A stretch of DNA of 64,000 nt from Silvania hatchlandensis (GCF_025564065.1 NZ_JAMGZK010000053.1:62001-126000); one strand, 5' to 3'; positions 16,816-26,285 are shown, numbered from the stretch's first letter. Notes: generated by a model from the sequence alone, not told the origin. Made by a program: numbers and translations.

Positions 16816-17670
16816 ATGGGAAGTGGATGGCATGAATGGCCGCTGGTCATCTTTACGGTATTTGGACAGTGCGTCGCAGGCGCACTGATTGTCGCGGGCT
16901 TCGCCTGGTTGCGTGAAAACGACGCCCGGGGCAGACAGCGGATCGTGCGCAGCATGTTCTTCCTGTGGCTGGTGATGGGCATCGGGTTTGTTGCCTCGGT
17001 GCTGCATCTTGGCTCGCCGCTGCGCGCCTTTAACTCGCTCAATCGGGTGGGGGAATCCGGGCTGAGTAACGAAATTGCCGCCGGGTCACTGTTCTTCGCG
17101 GTCGGCGGGTTCTGGTGGCTGGTGGCGATGCTCGGCAAAATGCCCGCCGCGCTGGGCAAGATCTGGCTGGTACTGAGTATGGTGCTGGGGGTGGTCTTTG
17201 TCTGGGCGATGACCCGTGTGTATCAGATAGACACGGTCCCGACCTGGCACAATGGCTACACCACGCTGAGTTTCTTCCTGACTATGCTGCTCGGCGGCCC
17301 GCTGTTTGCCGCCCTGCTGATGCGCATAGCGAAAACGCCGTTTAAGGGGCGGGTGGCGGCGTGGGTGTCCGTCGTTGCGCTGGTGGCAAGCGTGGCGGCA
17401 GTCGTCCTGCAAACCCACTCTCTCGGGACGATCCACAGTTCCGTCCAGCAGGCTAACACCCTGGTGCCGGAGTATGGTTCCCTGCAGGTCTGGCGTATCA
17501 TACTGCTGGCTGCCGGACTGGGCTGCTGGCTATGCGCCCTGATGCGCCGCAAAGTCCCGACCCTGCAAGGGCTGGCCCTCGGTACGTTGCTGGTGGTAGC
17601 CGGGGAGCTGATTGGCCGTGGCGTGTTCTACGGTCTGCACATGACCACCGGTATGGCGATTGCCGGATAA
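16816..17670 (+). CDS. ynfH: YnfH, DmsC-type membrane anchor subunit
   Basis: Integral membrane quinol-oxidising anchor of the YnfEGH complex. The 284 residues contain about eight hydrophobic helices, beginning GSGWHEWPLVIFTVFGQCVA and ending MTTGMAIAG. The ATG at 16816 lies one base after the ynfG stop and has AAAGGAGG upstream, overlapping the end of ynfG. An in-frame earlier ATG (16753) lies inside ynfG and is rejected. Confidence 0.94.
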   Translation: MGSGWHEWPLVIFTVFGQCVAGALIVAGFAWLRENDARGRQRIVRSMFFLWLVMGIGFVASVLHLGSPLRAFNSLNRVGESGLSNEIAAGSLFFAVGGFWWLVAMLGKMPAALGKIWLVLSMVLGVVFVWAMTRVYQIDTVPTWHNGYTTLSFFLTMLLGGPLFAALLMRIAKTPFKGRVAAWVSVVALVASVAAVVLQTHSLGTIHSSVQQANTLVPEYGSLQVWRIILLAAGLGCWLCALMRRKVPTLQGLALGTLLVVAGELIGRGVFYGLHMTTGMAIAG

Positions 17671-17712
17671 TCTGTCGCGCGGGGCAACCCGCGCCGTTCA
17701 AGGAATGCTGTA

Positions 17713-18327
17713 ATGAATGATGTAGGCTCACGCGATTCTTTCGCTTTTAGCGCCCGGGTGTTAGGGGCGCTGTTTTATTATGCGCCGGACAGCGATCAGG
17801 CCGCACCGCTGGTCACGGCATTAACCCACAGCGACTGGACCAGGGACTGGCCGCTGCCTGACGCGCCGCTGCATCCGCTCGCGGAGGCCTTTTCCCGGCC
17901 AGCCATTGAGCCGCTCAATGACGCCTGGCAGCGGCTGTTTATCGGCCCCTCGGCACTGCCCGCCCCGCCGTGGGGATCGGTGTGGTTGGATCGCGAAAGC
18001 GTGCTGTTTGGCGATTCCACTCTGGCGCTGCGCCACTGGATGCGCGACAACGGCATTGTTTTTGAGATGACGCAGAACGAGCCGGAAGATCACTTTGGTA
18101 CCCTGCTGCTGCTGGCAGCCTGGCTGGCAGAAACTGGCCGTGATGCCGAGCGCGACCAACTGCTGGCCTGGCATTTGCTGCCGTGGAGCGCGCGTTTCCT
18201 CAGCGTTTTGCAGGAAAACGCGGCCCATCCGTTCTATGCCGCGCTCGCCAGTCTGGCGCAGCTGACGCTGGCAGACTGGCAATCGACGCTGCTGCTCCCG
18301 ATAGCCGAAAAACCGCTCTACCGTTAG
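17713..18327 (+). CDS. dmsD: DmsD, Tat proofreading chaperone
   Basis: Cytoplasmic TorD/DmsD-family chaperone that binds the twin-arginine leader of the catalytic subunit until cofactor insertion is complete. It has 204 all-helical residues like E. coli DmsD. The conserved segment PWGSVWLDRESVLFG is present, as is the NEPEDHFG motif of the leader-binding face. Last gene of ynfEGH-dmsD, 42 bases after ynfH. A strong hairpin follows. Confidence 0.94.
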   Translation: MNDVGSRDSFAFSARVLGALFYYAPDSDQAAPLVTALTHSDWTRDWPLPDAPLHPLAEAFSRPAIEPLNDAWQRLFIGPSALPAPPWGSVWLDRESVLFGDSTLALRHWMRDNGIVFEMTQNEPEDHFGTLLLLAAWLAETGRDAERDQLLAWHLLPWSARFLSVLQENAAHPFYAALASLAQLTLADWQSTLLLPIAEKPLYR

Positions 18328-18333
18328 CATCAG

Positions 18334-18363
18334 GCAGCCAGGGTAAACCCCTGGCTGCGTTTC
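18334..18363. terminator. Convergent, probably bidirectional terminator between dmsD and the guanidine operon
   Basis: A perfect 10-bp stem GCAGCCAGGG/CCCTGGCTGC with a five-base loop fills the 38-base gap between the two convergent genes. The T run is weak on both strands. Confidence 0.7.
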
Positions 18364-18365
18364 GA

Positions 18366-21300
18366 TCAGGCGGGTTTATCCAGCACCACCACGCACTGGC
18401 CCGCCCGCACCGAGGATCCCGGCTGGACGCGCACCTGGCTTACCACCCCGTCCCGACTGGCCACCAGCGGGATCTCCATTTTCATCGATTCCAGTACCAC
18501 CAGTACCTCGCCCTCGCGTACCGGTTGACCGACCTCGACGTTCACCTGCCACAGATTGCCGGACACCGGGCTGTCGATGCCTTCCTGTCCTGGCTGCAGC
18601 GGGGCGTCCTCGCCCTCGTCGGTAAGCACCTCACTGCTGTCGAAATGCGCCTGCCCGTTGGCGATCCAGCGTTCGCGCTCGGCGTTAAACGCCCCCTGCT
18701 GATGGGTGCGAAACGCGTCAATGCCCGACGCTTCATCAGCAAGAAACTGCTGATACTCCCCCAGTTTCAGGGTGGTGTGTTCGATGCGCAGCGGATAACG
18801 CCCCAGCGGGAAGTCGCGGCGAATGGTGAGCAGTTCGTCGGCAGACACCGGGTAGAAGCGGATCTGATCGAAGAAGCGCAGCAGCCAGGGTTTACCGCCA
18901 AAATCCTCCACCGCGTGATAGCGATTCCACATTTGCAGCGTGCGCCCAACAAACTGATACCCCCCGGGCCCTTCCATGCCGTACACACACAGATAAGCCC
19001 CGCCGATACCGACCGAGTTTTCCGCCGTCCAGGTGCGCGCTGGATTGTACTTGGTGGTGACCAGCCGATGGCGCGGGTCGAGCGGCGTGGCCACCGGTGC
19101 GCCGAGGTACACATCCCCCAGCCCCATGACCAGATAGCGGGCGTCGAACACCGTTTTGTAGACTTGATCGACGTTCGCCAGATCGTTAATACGGCGGATA
19201 AATTCCAGATTACTCGGGCACCAGGGCGCGTCCCGACGCACGGTGGTCATGTATTTGTCGATGGCTTTCTGGCAGGCCGGATCGTCCCAGGATAACGGCA
19301 GCCAGACGATGCGCGACGGCACCTCCAGCGAATCCTGCTCGCAAACGTCCTGCCACAGCCCCGCAACGCCATCCAGCAGGCTCGCCAGACTCAGCGCCTC
19401 CGGTCGATAGTGGATTTGCAGGGAGCGAATACCCGGGGTCAGATCGATAACGCCGTCAAACGCCCGCGCCTCCAGCGCCTGCATCAGGGCGTGGGCGCGA
19501 AAACGCAGCACCAGATCCAGCACCGGATCGCCGATTTCCAGCAGCAGGTGGGTGTCGCCCGAAAGTCGCGCCACCAGCCGTTTATCGCCCTGCCCCTGTT
19601 CAAGCACCACTGGCGAGGCCAGCTCCGCCGGTTGCCACGCCACCGTCTGCGGCTGCAGATGAGTGATCTGCGCTTCCTGCGCCTGCGCCAGTCGCCGGGC
19701 GGTGGCGATATCCACGGCCACAAAGCGCACGCTATCCCCGGCCTTCAGCTGTCCGACCGCGGGTAGATCAGCCTCGATGATGGTCACCGGGCAGACAAAA
19801 CCGCCCAGACTTGGGCCATCCGGGCCGAGGATCACCGGCATATCCCCGGTAAAATCCACCGCGCCAATGGCATACGGGTTGTCGTGAATGTTCGACGGAT
19901 GCAGCCCCGCCTCGCCGCCGCTCTCGCGCACCCACTCGGGTTTCGGCCCAATCAGGCGCACGCCGGTGCGGCTGGAGTTGAAGTGAACTTCCCAGTCGGT
20001 GGCAAAAAAGGTCTGCATGTACGCCGGGGTGAAATACTCCGGCGCGCCGTGCGGGCCATAAATCACCCGCAGGGTACGCACCGGGCTCAGGTTGCTGCGT
20101 AACGCGAGCGGTAATACCGCCTCGCTGCACGCCGAGGTTAACGGCGAAATGTGCAGCACATCACCGGTACGCAGCGCGCGTCCGGCGTGGCCGCCAAACT
20201 GCCCGAGGGTAAAGGTGCTTTTGCTGCCCAGATAATCCGGAACGTTAAAGCCCCCGCGCAGGCACAAATAGCTGCGCACGCCGTCGCCAGAAATATCGCC
20301 CATCCGCAGCGTCATCCCGCTCTGCACGCGGAAGACGCGGTTGGTTGCCAGCGGCTCCCCGTCCAGTGTCAGGTCAATATCTGCCCCGGTCACCACCAGC
20401 TGCGCCTCGCAGTTGAATTTCAGCGTCGGGCCGCTGAGGGTGATTTCCAGCGCGGCAGCGCTGTCGTCGTTGCCCAGCAGGCGGTTACCGAGACGCAGCG
20501 CCTGGCTGTCCATCGGCCCGGAAGGCGGGACGCCGACCGCCCAGTAGCCAATACGTCCGGGGTAGTCCTGGACCGTGGTTTGCGTGCCCGCGCTCAGCAC
20601 TTCCAGGGTCGAGGCTTGATAGATTAGCCCCTCCAGACAGCGGGTCCAGGGTTCGCCGCGGGCGAAAGGCGCGAAGGTCAGAATCTGCTGCAGATAGCTA
20701 CGGTTGGTTTCCACCCCGTACAGGCGGGTGTCGCCCAGCGCGGCGTGCAGGGCAGCAATGGCCGCCTCGCGGGTAGGTTGCCAGGCGATAATTTTCGCCA
20801 GCATCGGGTCGAAGAACGGCGGCACGTCGCAGCCGGACTCCACCCAACTGTCGATGCGCAGCGTTCGGCGGTCATTCGCCGGGAATACCACTTCCGTCAG
20901 CAGGCCCGGTGACGGCTGGAACTGACGACCGGGATCTTCTGCGTAAACGCGGGCCTGAATCGCGTGACCCACCGGCGTCAGGCCGTCGCGCAGGGCGGCC
21001 AGTGGCGGCAGATCGCCCGCTGCAAGCTCAATCATCCAGCGCACCAGATCCACGCCCCACACCTGCTCGGTGACGCCGTGTTCGACCTGCAAACGGGTAT
21101 TCACTTCGAGGAAGTAAAATCGGGCGGCGTCGGTGTCATACACGAACTCGACGGTGCCTGCGCTGCGGTAGTTCACCGCTTTGCCGAGCTTGATCGCCGC
21201 TTCACACAGGGCGTCCGCCATCCCATCCGGCAGGTTGGGGGCCGGGGTTTCTTCCAGCACTTTCTGGTTACGCCGCTGGACGGAACAGTCGCGCACGCCA

Positions 21301-21968
21301 AGAGCAATCACCTCTCCCTTGCCGTCGCCAAACAGCTGCACCTCGAGATGGCGCGCCCGCTGAATGTACTTCTCAATAAATACGCCTGCATCGCTGAAGT
21401 TGTTTTTCCCCAGCCGCACCACCGCGTCGAAGGCCTCACTCAGTTCGCTGGCGCTGGCGCAGACGCGCATGCCGATCCCGCCCCCACCCGCGGTGCTTTT
21501 CAGCATTACCGGATAACCAACCTGCTCCGCCGCCTGCAGCGCTTCTGCCACATCGGCCAGCAGTTCGGTGCCTTCCAGCATCGGCACGCCGTGCGCTTTT
21601 GCCAACGCCCGGGCGGTATGCTTCAGGCCAAACAGACGCAGGTGCTCCGGCGTGGGGCCGACAAATGCAATGCCTGCCGCTTCGCAGGCCTCGGCAAAGG
21701 CGGCGTTCTCCGAGAGAAAGCCGTAACCTGGATGGATCGCCTGCGCGCCGCTTGCCTGCGCCGCTGCAATCATTTTTTCGCTGACCAGATAGGTGTTCGC
21801 CGCCGGGCCCTCGCCCAGGCTCAGGGCCTCGTCGGCCTCGCGGATATGCAGACTGCTGATATCCGCTTCGGAATAGACCGCCACGCCGCCAATGTTCATG
21901 GCGCGCAGCGTGCGCAGGATACGGCAGGCAATCGCCCCACGGTTCGCAATCAGGAGTTTCGTCAACAT
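18366..21968 (-). CDS. Guanidine (formerly urea) carboxylase, biotin-dependent
   Basis: Carboxylates guanidine (historically annotated for urea) using ATP and bicarbonate, giving carboxyguanidine. The 1200 residues are arranged as biotin carboxylase (1 to about 445, starting KLLIANRGAIACRI), carboxyltransferase of AHS2 then AHS1/KipI type (about 455-1060) and a biotinyl domain at the C-terminus with ESMKMEI; the biotinylated Lys is about residue 1163. It is the last gene of an operon behind a guanidine-I riboswitch, which favours guanidine over urea as substrate. Allophanate hydrolase, often encoded next to it, is absent. ATG 21968 has only a weak ribosome site. Confidence 0.9.
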   Translation of the reverse strand: MLTKLLIANRGAIACRILRTLRAMNIGGVAVYSEADISSLHIREADEALSLGEGPAANTYLVSEKMIAAAQASGAQAIHPGYGFLSENAAFAEACEAAGIAFVGPTPEHLRLFGLKHTARALAKAHGVPMLEGTELLADVAEALQAAEQVGYPVMLKSTAGGGGIGMRVCASASELSEAFDAVVRLGKNNFSDAGVFIEKYIQRARHLEVQLFGDGKGEVIALGVRDCSVQRRNQKVLEETPAPNLPDGMADALCEAAIKLGKAVNYRSAGTVEFVYDTDAARFYFLEVNTRLQVEHGVTEQVWGVDLVRWMIELAAGDLPPLAALRDGLTPVGHAIQARVYAEDPGRQFQPSPGLLTEVVFPANDRRTLRIDSWVESGCDVPPFFDPMLAKIIAWQPTREAAIAALHAALGDTRLYGVETNRSYLQQILTFAPFARGEPWTRCLEGLIYQASTLEVLSAGTQTTVQDYPGRIGYWAVGVPPSGPMDSQALRLGNRLLGNDDSAAALEITLSGPTLKFNCEAQLVVTGADIDLTLDGEPLATNRVFRVQSGMTLRMGDISGDGVRSYLCLRGGFNVPDYLGSKSTFTLGQFGGHAGRALRTGDVLHISPLTSACSEAVLPLALRSNLSPVRTLRVIYGPHGAPEYFTPAYMQTFFATDWEVHFNSSRTGVRLIGPKPEWVRESGGEAGLHPSNIHDNPYAIGAVDFTGDMPVILGPDGPSLGGFVCPVTIIEADLPAVGQLKAGDSVRFVAVDIATARRLAQAQEAQITHLQPQTVAWQPAELASPVVLEQGQGDKRLVARLSGDTHLLLEIGDPVLDLVLRFRAHALMQALEARAFDGVIDLTPGIRSLQIHYRPEALSLASLLDGVAGLWQDVCEQDSLEVPSRIVWLPLSWDDPACQKAIDKYMTTVRRDAPWCPSNLEFIRRINDLANVDQVYKTVFDARYLVMGLGDVYLGAPVATPLDPRHRLVTTKYNPARTWTAENSVGIGGAYLCVYGMEGPGGYQFVGRTLQMWNRYHAVEDFGGKPWLLRFFDQIRFYPVSADELLTIRRDFPLGRYPLRIEHTTLKLGEYQQFLADEASGIDAFRTHQQGAFNAERERWIANGQAHFDSSEVLTDEGEDAPLQPGQEGIDSPVSGNLWQVNVEVGQPVREGEVLVVLESMKMEIPLVASRDGVVSQVRVQPGSSVRAGQCVVVLDKPA

Positions 21969-22043
21969 AGTAAAGGCTCAATCGTGGCGGGTCGTCCCGC
22001 CGAAAATTGATTCACCGCATGGTCGTCCATGGGGAAAAAAGCG

Positions 22044-22130
22044 TTAAGGCAGGATCCGTCCGGCGCGCACTTCAAACAGGCGGTACAGCCTCTGGCGCAG
22101 GCGCTGCCAGCAGGTGGGGGTCAGTTCCAT
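22044..22130 (-). CDS. Candidate 28-aa small protein in the guanidine operon
   Basis: The ATG at 22130 overlaps the end of the preceding deiminase gene by ten bases. The product is basic and aromatic ([15 protein letters not shown]). Codons are CTG/CGC-rich like the neighbours, and the frame ends before the 75-base leader of the carboxylase gene. It could be translated by reinitiation. No known family; it may equally be a chance frame. Confidence 0.3.
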   Translation of the reverse strand: MELTPTCWQRLRQRLYRLFEVRAGRILP

Positions 22131-22744
22131 ACCAGCACCTCCGCCGGGGTCGGGTTCCAGCCGTTGCAGGGGTTGTTCAGCTGCGGACAGTTGGAGATCA
22201 GCACAATGACGTTGCACTCCGCGCGCAGCTCGACGTATTTCCCTGGCGCAGAGATGCCGTCGGCAAAGGTCAGCCCGCCTTCCGGGGTAACCGGCACGTT
22301 CATAAAAAAGTTGATGTTGGCGCCGATATCGCGCTTTTGCAGGCGGCCATCGTGCAGACAGGCGCAGAGGAAATTATCCCGGCAGCTGTGCATATAGCCT
22401 TTATCGAGCGAGTAACGCACGGTATTGCTCTCCTGGGCGCAGGCGCCGCCGAGCGTGTCGTGACGCCCGCAGGTATCATCGACAATGGTCAGCAGCGGGT
22501 TGCCGAGGTTGGAATAGAGCACGCTGCCCCGGGTGAGGTAGGCATTGTTCTGACGGCGCAGGGTGCGCTGGGCGTCGTAGCGTTCGCGCGGGTTATCGGC
22601 ATTGTAAAACAGCGTATCCACCGCCTGGTTGCCTTCGAGATCGAGCAGGCGCAGGGTCTGCCCCTTTTTGACTTCAAACAGGTAGGGTTCGCCCGCCGGG
22701 ATCACGTGACGGAAGCTGGCCTGCTGTGCATTAAGTTGAGTCAT
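22121..22744 (-). CDS. Urea-amidolyase-associated protein 2, DUF1989 subunit of carboxyguanidine deiminase
   Basis: One of two paralogous DUF1989 subunits (UAAP2; CgdA/CgdB type in Pseudomonas) that deiminate carboxyguanidine to allophanate. The 207 residues carry the family metal and active-site signatures, with Cys in [23 protein letters not shown] and [12 protein letters not shown] 22744 is chosen because GGAG lies six bases upstream; a start seven codons earlier would overlap the previous gene. It lies 10 bases after its partner gene, and a heteromer is expected. Confidence 0.88.
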   Translation of the reverse strand: MTQLNAQQASFRHVIPAGEPYLFEVKKGQTLRLLDLEGNQAVDTLFYNADNPRERYDAQRTLRRQNNAYLTRGSVLYSNLGNPLLTIVDDTCGRHDTLGGACAQESNTVRYSLDKGYMHSCRDNFLCACLHDGRLQKRDIGANINFFMNVPVTPEGGLTFADGISAPGKYVELRAECNVIVLISNCPQLNNPCNGWNPTPAEVLVWN

Positions 22745-22754
22745 GGGTGGCTCC

Positions 22755-23468
22755 TTACAGGGCAAAACGTTGAGTGTTGGCGAACGCGCGGTCGTTTTCC
22801 GGTCGCGTCAGCAGCGCGTTGATGGCCGCCTGTTCGTCTTCTGCCTGCCGCCAGCTCAGCTGTACCGGGCGCGGGGCATACTCGGTGGACGAGTCCATCG
22901 GGTGTTGCAGCGCGGTCATCACCACCAGCACGTCCATCGGGGCGAACAGCTCTACGTAACTGCCCGGCAGGGAATGGTCCCGGTGGAAGCAGAACGCCCC
23001 GTCGTCATTTACCGAGACTTTGCTGAAGAAGTTCACCACCATCAGCAGATCTTCAAGATTGAGATCCCACTTGCCCATCTCCACCAGCAGGTTGTCGGTA
23101 CCGTTACGGAAGAAACTGTTGCGTAACTCCTGATAGCGCCCCTGGCCGTATTTTTCCGTCACTTCAGCGGCGTTGAGCACCCCGCCAAAGGGGTCGTGCC
23201 AGCCGCAGGTATCCTCGACGATCCCCGCCAGCACCCGGCCCATATCGGAATAGAAACAGTGCCCGGCGGTGAGGCGCGCGGTGTGCTGGCCTTTCAGGGT
23301 GTCCGGCAGATTCAGGCGTTCACTTTTTTCATGCGGGTTGAGCATCATCAGGCTGACGTTAGCCCCGCCTTCGATGTCGGTCATGCGCAGGATCTGCCCG
23401 CGTTTGAGCACAAAAGAGAGATGACCGCCGCCCGGCAGGACCGCATCGCGTAAAGTTGTCGTGTTCAC
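22755..23468 (-). CDS. Urea-amidolyase-associated protein 1, DUF1989 subunit of carboxyguanidine deiminase
   Basis: Second DUF1989 subunit (UAAP1), 237 residues. Conserved segments are [35 protein letters not shown] and [10 protein letters not shown]. It parallels UAAP2 in layout (EDTCGWHD against DDTCGRHD) but is longer. The gene directly follows the ABC ATPase and precedes UAAP2. In characterised bacteria the two proteins work as one deiminase between guanidine carboxylase and allophanate hydrolase, and I infer the same here. Confidence 0.88.
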   Translation of the reverse strand: MNTTTLRDAVLPGGGHLSFVLKRGQILRMTDIEGGANVSLMMLNPHEKSERLNLPDTLKGQHTARLTAGHCFYSDMGRVLAGIVEDTCGWHDPFGGVLNAAEVTEKYGQGRYQELRNSFFRNGTDNLLVEMGKWDLNLEDLLMVVNFFSKVSVNDDGAFCFHRDHSLPGSYVELFAPMDVLVVMTALQHPMDSSTEYAPRPVQLSWRQAEDEQAAINALLTRPENDRAFANTQRFAL

Positions 23469-23472
23469 AGGT

Positions 23473-24249
23473 TTATCCCCTTAATGCATAAACGTTATCG
23501 GGAGCCGAACCGCTCAGAGCGGAGAGCCGTGTCTCGTTGAGCGGAATGTCATAGGTAATGCGCGCACCAAAGGCATTTGGGGCCTGCGGGTCGAGGCGCA
23601 CTTTGTCGAACACCAGCAGGCGGGTGCCGAGGTTGAAGCCTTCGGAGAGATCGTGCGTGACCATGAACACCGTCATCCGGGTTTCGCTCCACAGCTGCAG
23701 CAGCAGGGCATGCATGTCTTTGCGGATCCCCGGATCGAGGGCGCCAAACGGCTCATCCAGCAGCAGGACCCGAGGCTGGGTGATAAAAGCCTGGGCAATG
23801 GCCAGGCGCTGCTGCATCCCGCCGGAAAGCTGCGCTGGGTATTTATCCAGCGCGTGTCCGAGGCCGACTTTTTCCAGCATCTGGGCGGCCTGTTCTCGCG
23901 CGGCGCGTTTTTTCGCGCCAAAAAGTCGCCCAAACAGCGGGGATTGCGGCAGTTCAAGGCCAATAGCCACGTTATCCAGCACGCTGAGGTGCGGGAAAAC
24001 CGAATAGCGCTGAAACACCACGCCCCGGCTGCTGTCGGGTTCGGCGCGCAGCGGTTGGCCGTCGAGGGTAATCGACCCACGGCTGGGCGCTTCCTGCCCG
24101 AGCAGCAGGCGCAGAAAGGTCGATTTGCCGCAGCCGGATGCGCCGACCATCGAGCAAAACTCGCCCTCGTTAATCTGCAGATTCAGGCGCTCCAGCACCA
24201 CGTGGTCGCCGTACTCCTGCCAGATATTGTTGATGGTGATAAAACTCAT
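23473..24249 (-). CDS. ABC transporter ATPase, guanidine/urea-type uptake system
   Basis: Cytoplasmic ATP-binding subunit of a nitrate/sulphonate/taurine-type importer, 258 residues. Walker A is GASGCGKST, the signature LSGGMQQRL and Walker B RVLLLDEPFGALD, with a final switch His in VTHDLSEG. I chose ATG 24249 (MSFITINNIW), which overlaps the permease stop as ATGA. A longer open frame upstream lies inside the permease gene. The genes around it suggest guanidine or a related compound as substrate. Confidence 0.9.
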   Translation of the reverse strand: MSFITINNIWQEYGDHVVLERLNLQINEGEFCSMVGASGCGKSTFLRLLLGQEAPSRGSITLDGQPLRAEPDSSRGVVFQRYSVFPHLSVLDNVAIGLELPQSPLFGRLFGAKKRAAREQAAQMLEKVGLGHALDKYPAQLSGGMQQRLAIAQAFITQPRVLLLDEPFGALDPGIRKDMHALLLQLWSETRMTVFMVTHDLSEGFNLGTRLLVFDKVRLDPQAPNAFGARITYDIPLNETRLSALSGSAPDNVYALRG

Positions 24250-25082
24250 GCTTTGCCTCCTTCCGCCCACGGGAAACAGCGTTTGTGGAGCTGGCGCAGG
24301 GCCAGATCCATCAGCCAGGCCAGCAGGGTGATCCACAGGACATACGGGATGATGACGTCCATCGCCATATAGCGGCGCACGAGGAAAATGCGGTACCCCA
24401 GCCCTGCTGTCGAGGAGATGGCTTCTGCCGAGATCAGGAATAACCATGCCGACCCGAGCAGCAGGCGCAGAGAGGTGAGCAGGCGCGACAGCAGCTGCGG
24501 CAGCACCACCCGCAGCACCAGGGTCCAGCTGTTCGCCCCCAGCGTCTGGGCTTTGATCAGGATCTCCGACGGAATTTCACAGGCGCGGTGTTCAAGGTCG
24601 CGGGCCAGCATCGGGGTAATGCCAATCACAATCAGCATAATTTTCGACAGTTCATCGAGCCCGAAGACGATAAACAGCACCGGTAAAATCGCCAGCGGCG
24701 GCACCATCGACAGCACGGTCATCAGCGGCGAGAGCGAGGCCCGCCACAGCGGGAACACCCCCGCCGTGACGCCAATGCAAAGACCAATCAGCGAGGCAAT
24801 CGCCAGCCCGGTTAACAGACGGGCAAGGCTCACCAGGGTGTCGACCCAGAACAGGTACTCGCCGCTGCGTTTATCCGGGGTAAACGCCATCCGCGATAGC
24901 GCGTCCAGCATCTGTTGCAGACCGGGCAGCAGCTTGTCCTGGGGATTGGCCTCAAGCCGCACCGCCGAGCCAAAAAACCAGGCAGCCAGCAGCAGGACGA
25001 AGGGCAACATGACCAGCATCAGCCGCATGCCAGGGGTGGGATGGCGATTAATTTGTCGCATGGAAGCTCCGTCAGTGTTCAC
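24246..25082 (-). CDS. ABC transporter permease, guanidine/urea-type uptake system
   Basis: Inner membrane subunit of the SsuC/TauC type, 278 residues, with about six helices starting at MLPFVLLLAAWFF. The cytoplasmic EAA loop is visible as LIKAQTLGANSWTLVLRVVLPQ, the docking site for the ATPase. Both ends overlap neighbours as ATGA, so the three transporter genes are tightly coupled in the order binding protein, permease, ATPase. Confidence 0.9.
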   Translation of the reverse strand: MNTDGASMRQINRHPTPGMRLMLVMLPFVLLLAAWFFGSAVRLEANPQDKLLPGLQQMLDALSRMAFTPDKRSGEYLFWVDTLVSLARLLTGLAIASLIGLCIGVTAGVFPLWRASLSPLMTVLSMVPPLAILPVLFIVFGLDELSKIMLIVIGITPMLARDLEHRACEIPSEILIKAQTLGANSWTLVLRVVLPQLLSRLLTSLRLLLGSAWLFLISAEAISSTAGLGYRIFLVRRYMAMDVIIPYVLWITLLAWLMDLALRQLHKRCFPWAEGGKA

Positions 25083-26137
25083 AGCGTGCCGGCGGCGGCC
25101 ATTTTCACGAAGCTGTCGTCAAAGCGCAGCTTCACGTTACTGGCATCGCCCTGGGTGACATCACCCGGGAAGTGCATGCCGATAAAATCGGCGCTCTCGG
25201 CACCCTCGCCGAGCAGACCTTTATCAAAGGAGAATGACGCCACGCGCTGCATGGTTTTCGCCAGCTCCGCCGAGGTGAGAAACGCGATGTTGTCCTGCGG
25301 GGTGTAGAACAGATGGGTGGTTTTCAGCTGCGCCTGGTAGCCCGCCAGATCGGTGCCGGACGCCGCCGCCATTGCGTTCAGGGCGTTAGCATCCTGGGCT
25401 TTCATCAGGCCCATCATTTCGTACCACGCCCCGGTCAGGGCTTTACCCAGCGCCGGGTTGTCTTTCAGGGTTTCGCTGTTGACCACCATCATGTCGATAA
25501 GCTCCCCCGGCACCTGGGAAGAGCTGAACACTTCGGTGGTTTTTGGCGTGGCTTTGATGACAGAAAGCTGTGGATTCCAGGCCACGGCGGCCTGCACGTT
25601 GGCGGTGGCGAAGGCCGAGACGATATCGGCATCAGACGTGTTGACCACGGTGACATCTTTCTCTGCCAGCCCGGCTTTCTCCAGCCCGCGCACCAGCAGA
25701 TAGTGGGAAACGGACAGCTCCGGCAGGTAGATTTTCATCCCTTTCAGGTCGGTGAGGGTTTTGCCCTCGCCTTTCATCACTACGCCGTCGTTGCCTTCCG
25801 AGTAGCTGCCGAGGATCAGCGCGGTGGTATCCACGCCCCCCGCCGCCGGAATGGTCAGCGCATCCATGTTGGTCATGGTGCAGCCGTCAAACTGGCCTGC
25901 GGTGTACTGGTTAATGGATTCGATATAGTCGTTAAGCTGCACGACATTAATTTTGATGCCGTACTTGTCGGCCCATTTATCAATGATTTTGCTACTGCTG
26001 ATGGTGCCCCAGGGCATCCACCCGGCGTAGATGGTCCAGCAGACGTTAAACTCTTTTTTGACGGCAGCAAAGGTGGGGAGACTGACCAGCATCGCCAGCG
26101 ACAGGATAAGGGTGCGGAGTAGTGGCGTTTTCTTCAT
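25079..26137 (-). CDS. Periplasmic substrate-binding protein of the guanidine/urea-type importer
   Basis: NMT1/TauA-like binding protein of 352 residues. A Sec signal peptide (LRTLILSLAMLVSLPTFAA) precedes a mature start VKKEFNVCWTIYAGWMPWG, typical of the urea-carboxylase-linked transporter group. First gene of the operon. Its ribosome site, AGAGG, lies in a stretch perfectly complementary to part of the upstream riboswitch (10 bases), so translation as well as transcription may respond to ligand. Confidence 0.9.
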   Translation of the reverse strand: MKKTPLLRTLILSLAMLVSLPTFAAVKKEFNVCWTIYAGWMPWGTISSSKIIDKWADKYGIKINVVQLNDYIESINQYTAGQFDGCTMTNMDALTIPAAGGVDTTALILGSYSEGNDGVVMKGEGKTLTDLKGMKIYLPELSVSHYLLVRGLEKAGLAEKDVTVVNTSDADIVSAFATANVQAAVAWNPQLSVIKATPKTTEVFSSSQVPGELIDMMVVNSETLKDNPALGKALTGAWYEMMGLMKAQDANALNAMAAASGTDLAGYQAQLKTTHLFYTPQDNIAFLTSAELAKTMQRVASFSFDKGLLGEGAESADFIGMHFPGDVTQGDASNVKLRFDDSFVKMAAAGTL

Positions 26138-26194
26138 GCTTGACCTCTGAGTGGACCAAAATTAGGGGGCAGCGCGACACCGTTGGTGCTGCTG

Positions 26195-26285
26195 TCTCCC
26201 GGGTTTTTGTCCCGCCGTGTAACCTCTCAGAGGTCGCCAGCTCTTGGACCAGCCATTCACTCACGTGAACCGGAACCCTAGCCAG
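26195..26285 (-). promoter_or_regulatory. Guanidine-I (ykkC class) riboswitch
   Basis: Read on the minus strand, the leader contains the class hallmarks in order: CTAGGGTTCCG, CTGGTCCAAGAGCTGGCGACC, and GGGACAAAAACCCGGGAGA. These match the ykkC-I aptamer consensus, which senses guanidine and activates expression. It lies 58 bases before the start of the binding-protein gene. The whole downstream gene set (importer, carboxylase, DUF1989 pair) is the expected guanidine-degradation regulon. Confidence 0.95.

Noticed and set aside
18366..21968. Annotation as urea amidolyase (fused carboxylase plus allophanate hydrolase)
   Set aside because: The protein begins directly with biotin carboxylase and ends with the biotinyl domain; there is no amidase domain, and the riboswitch points to guanidine.
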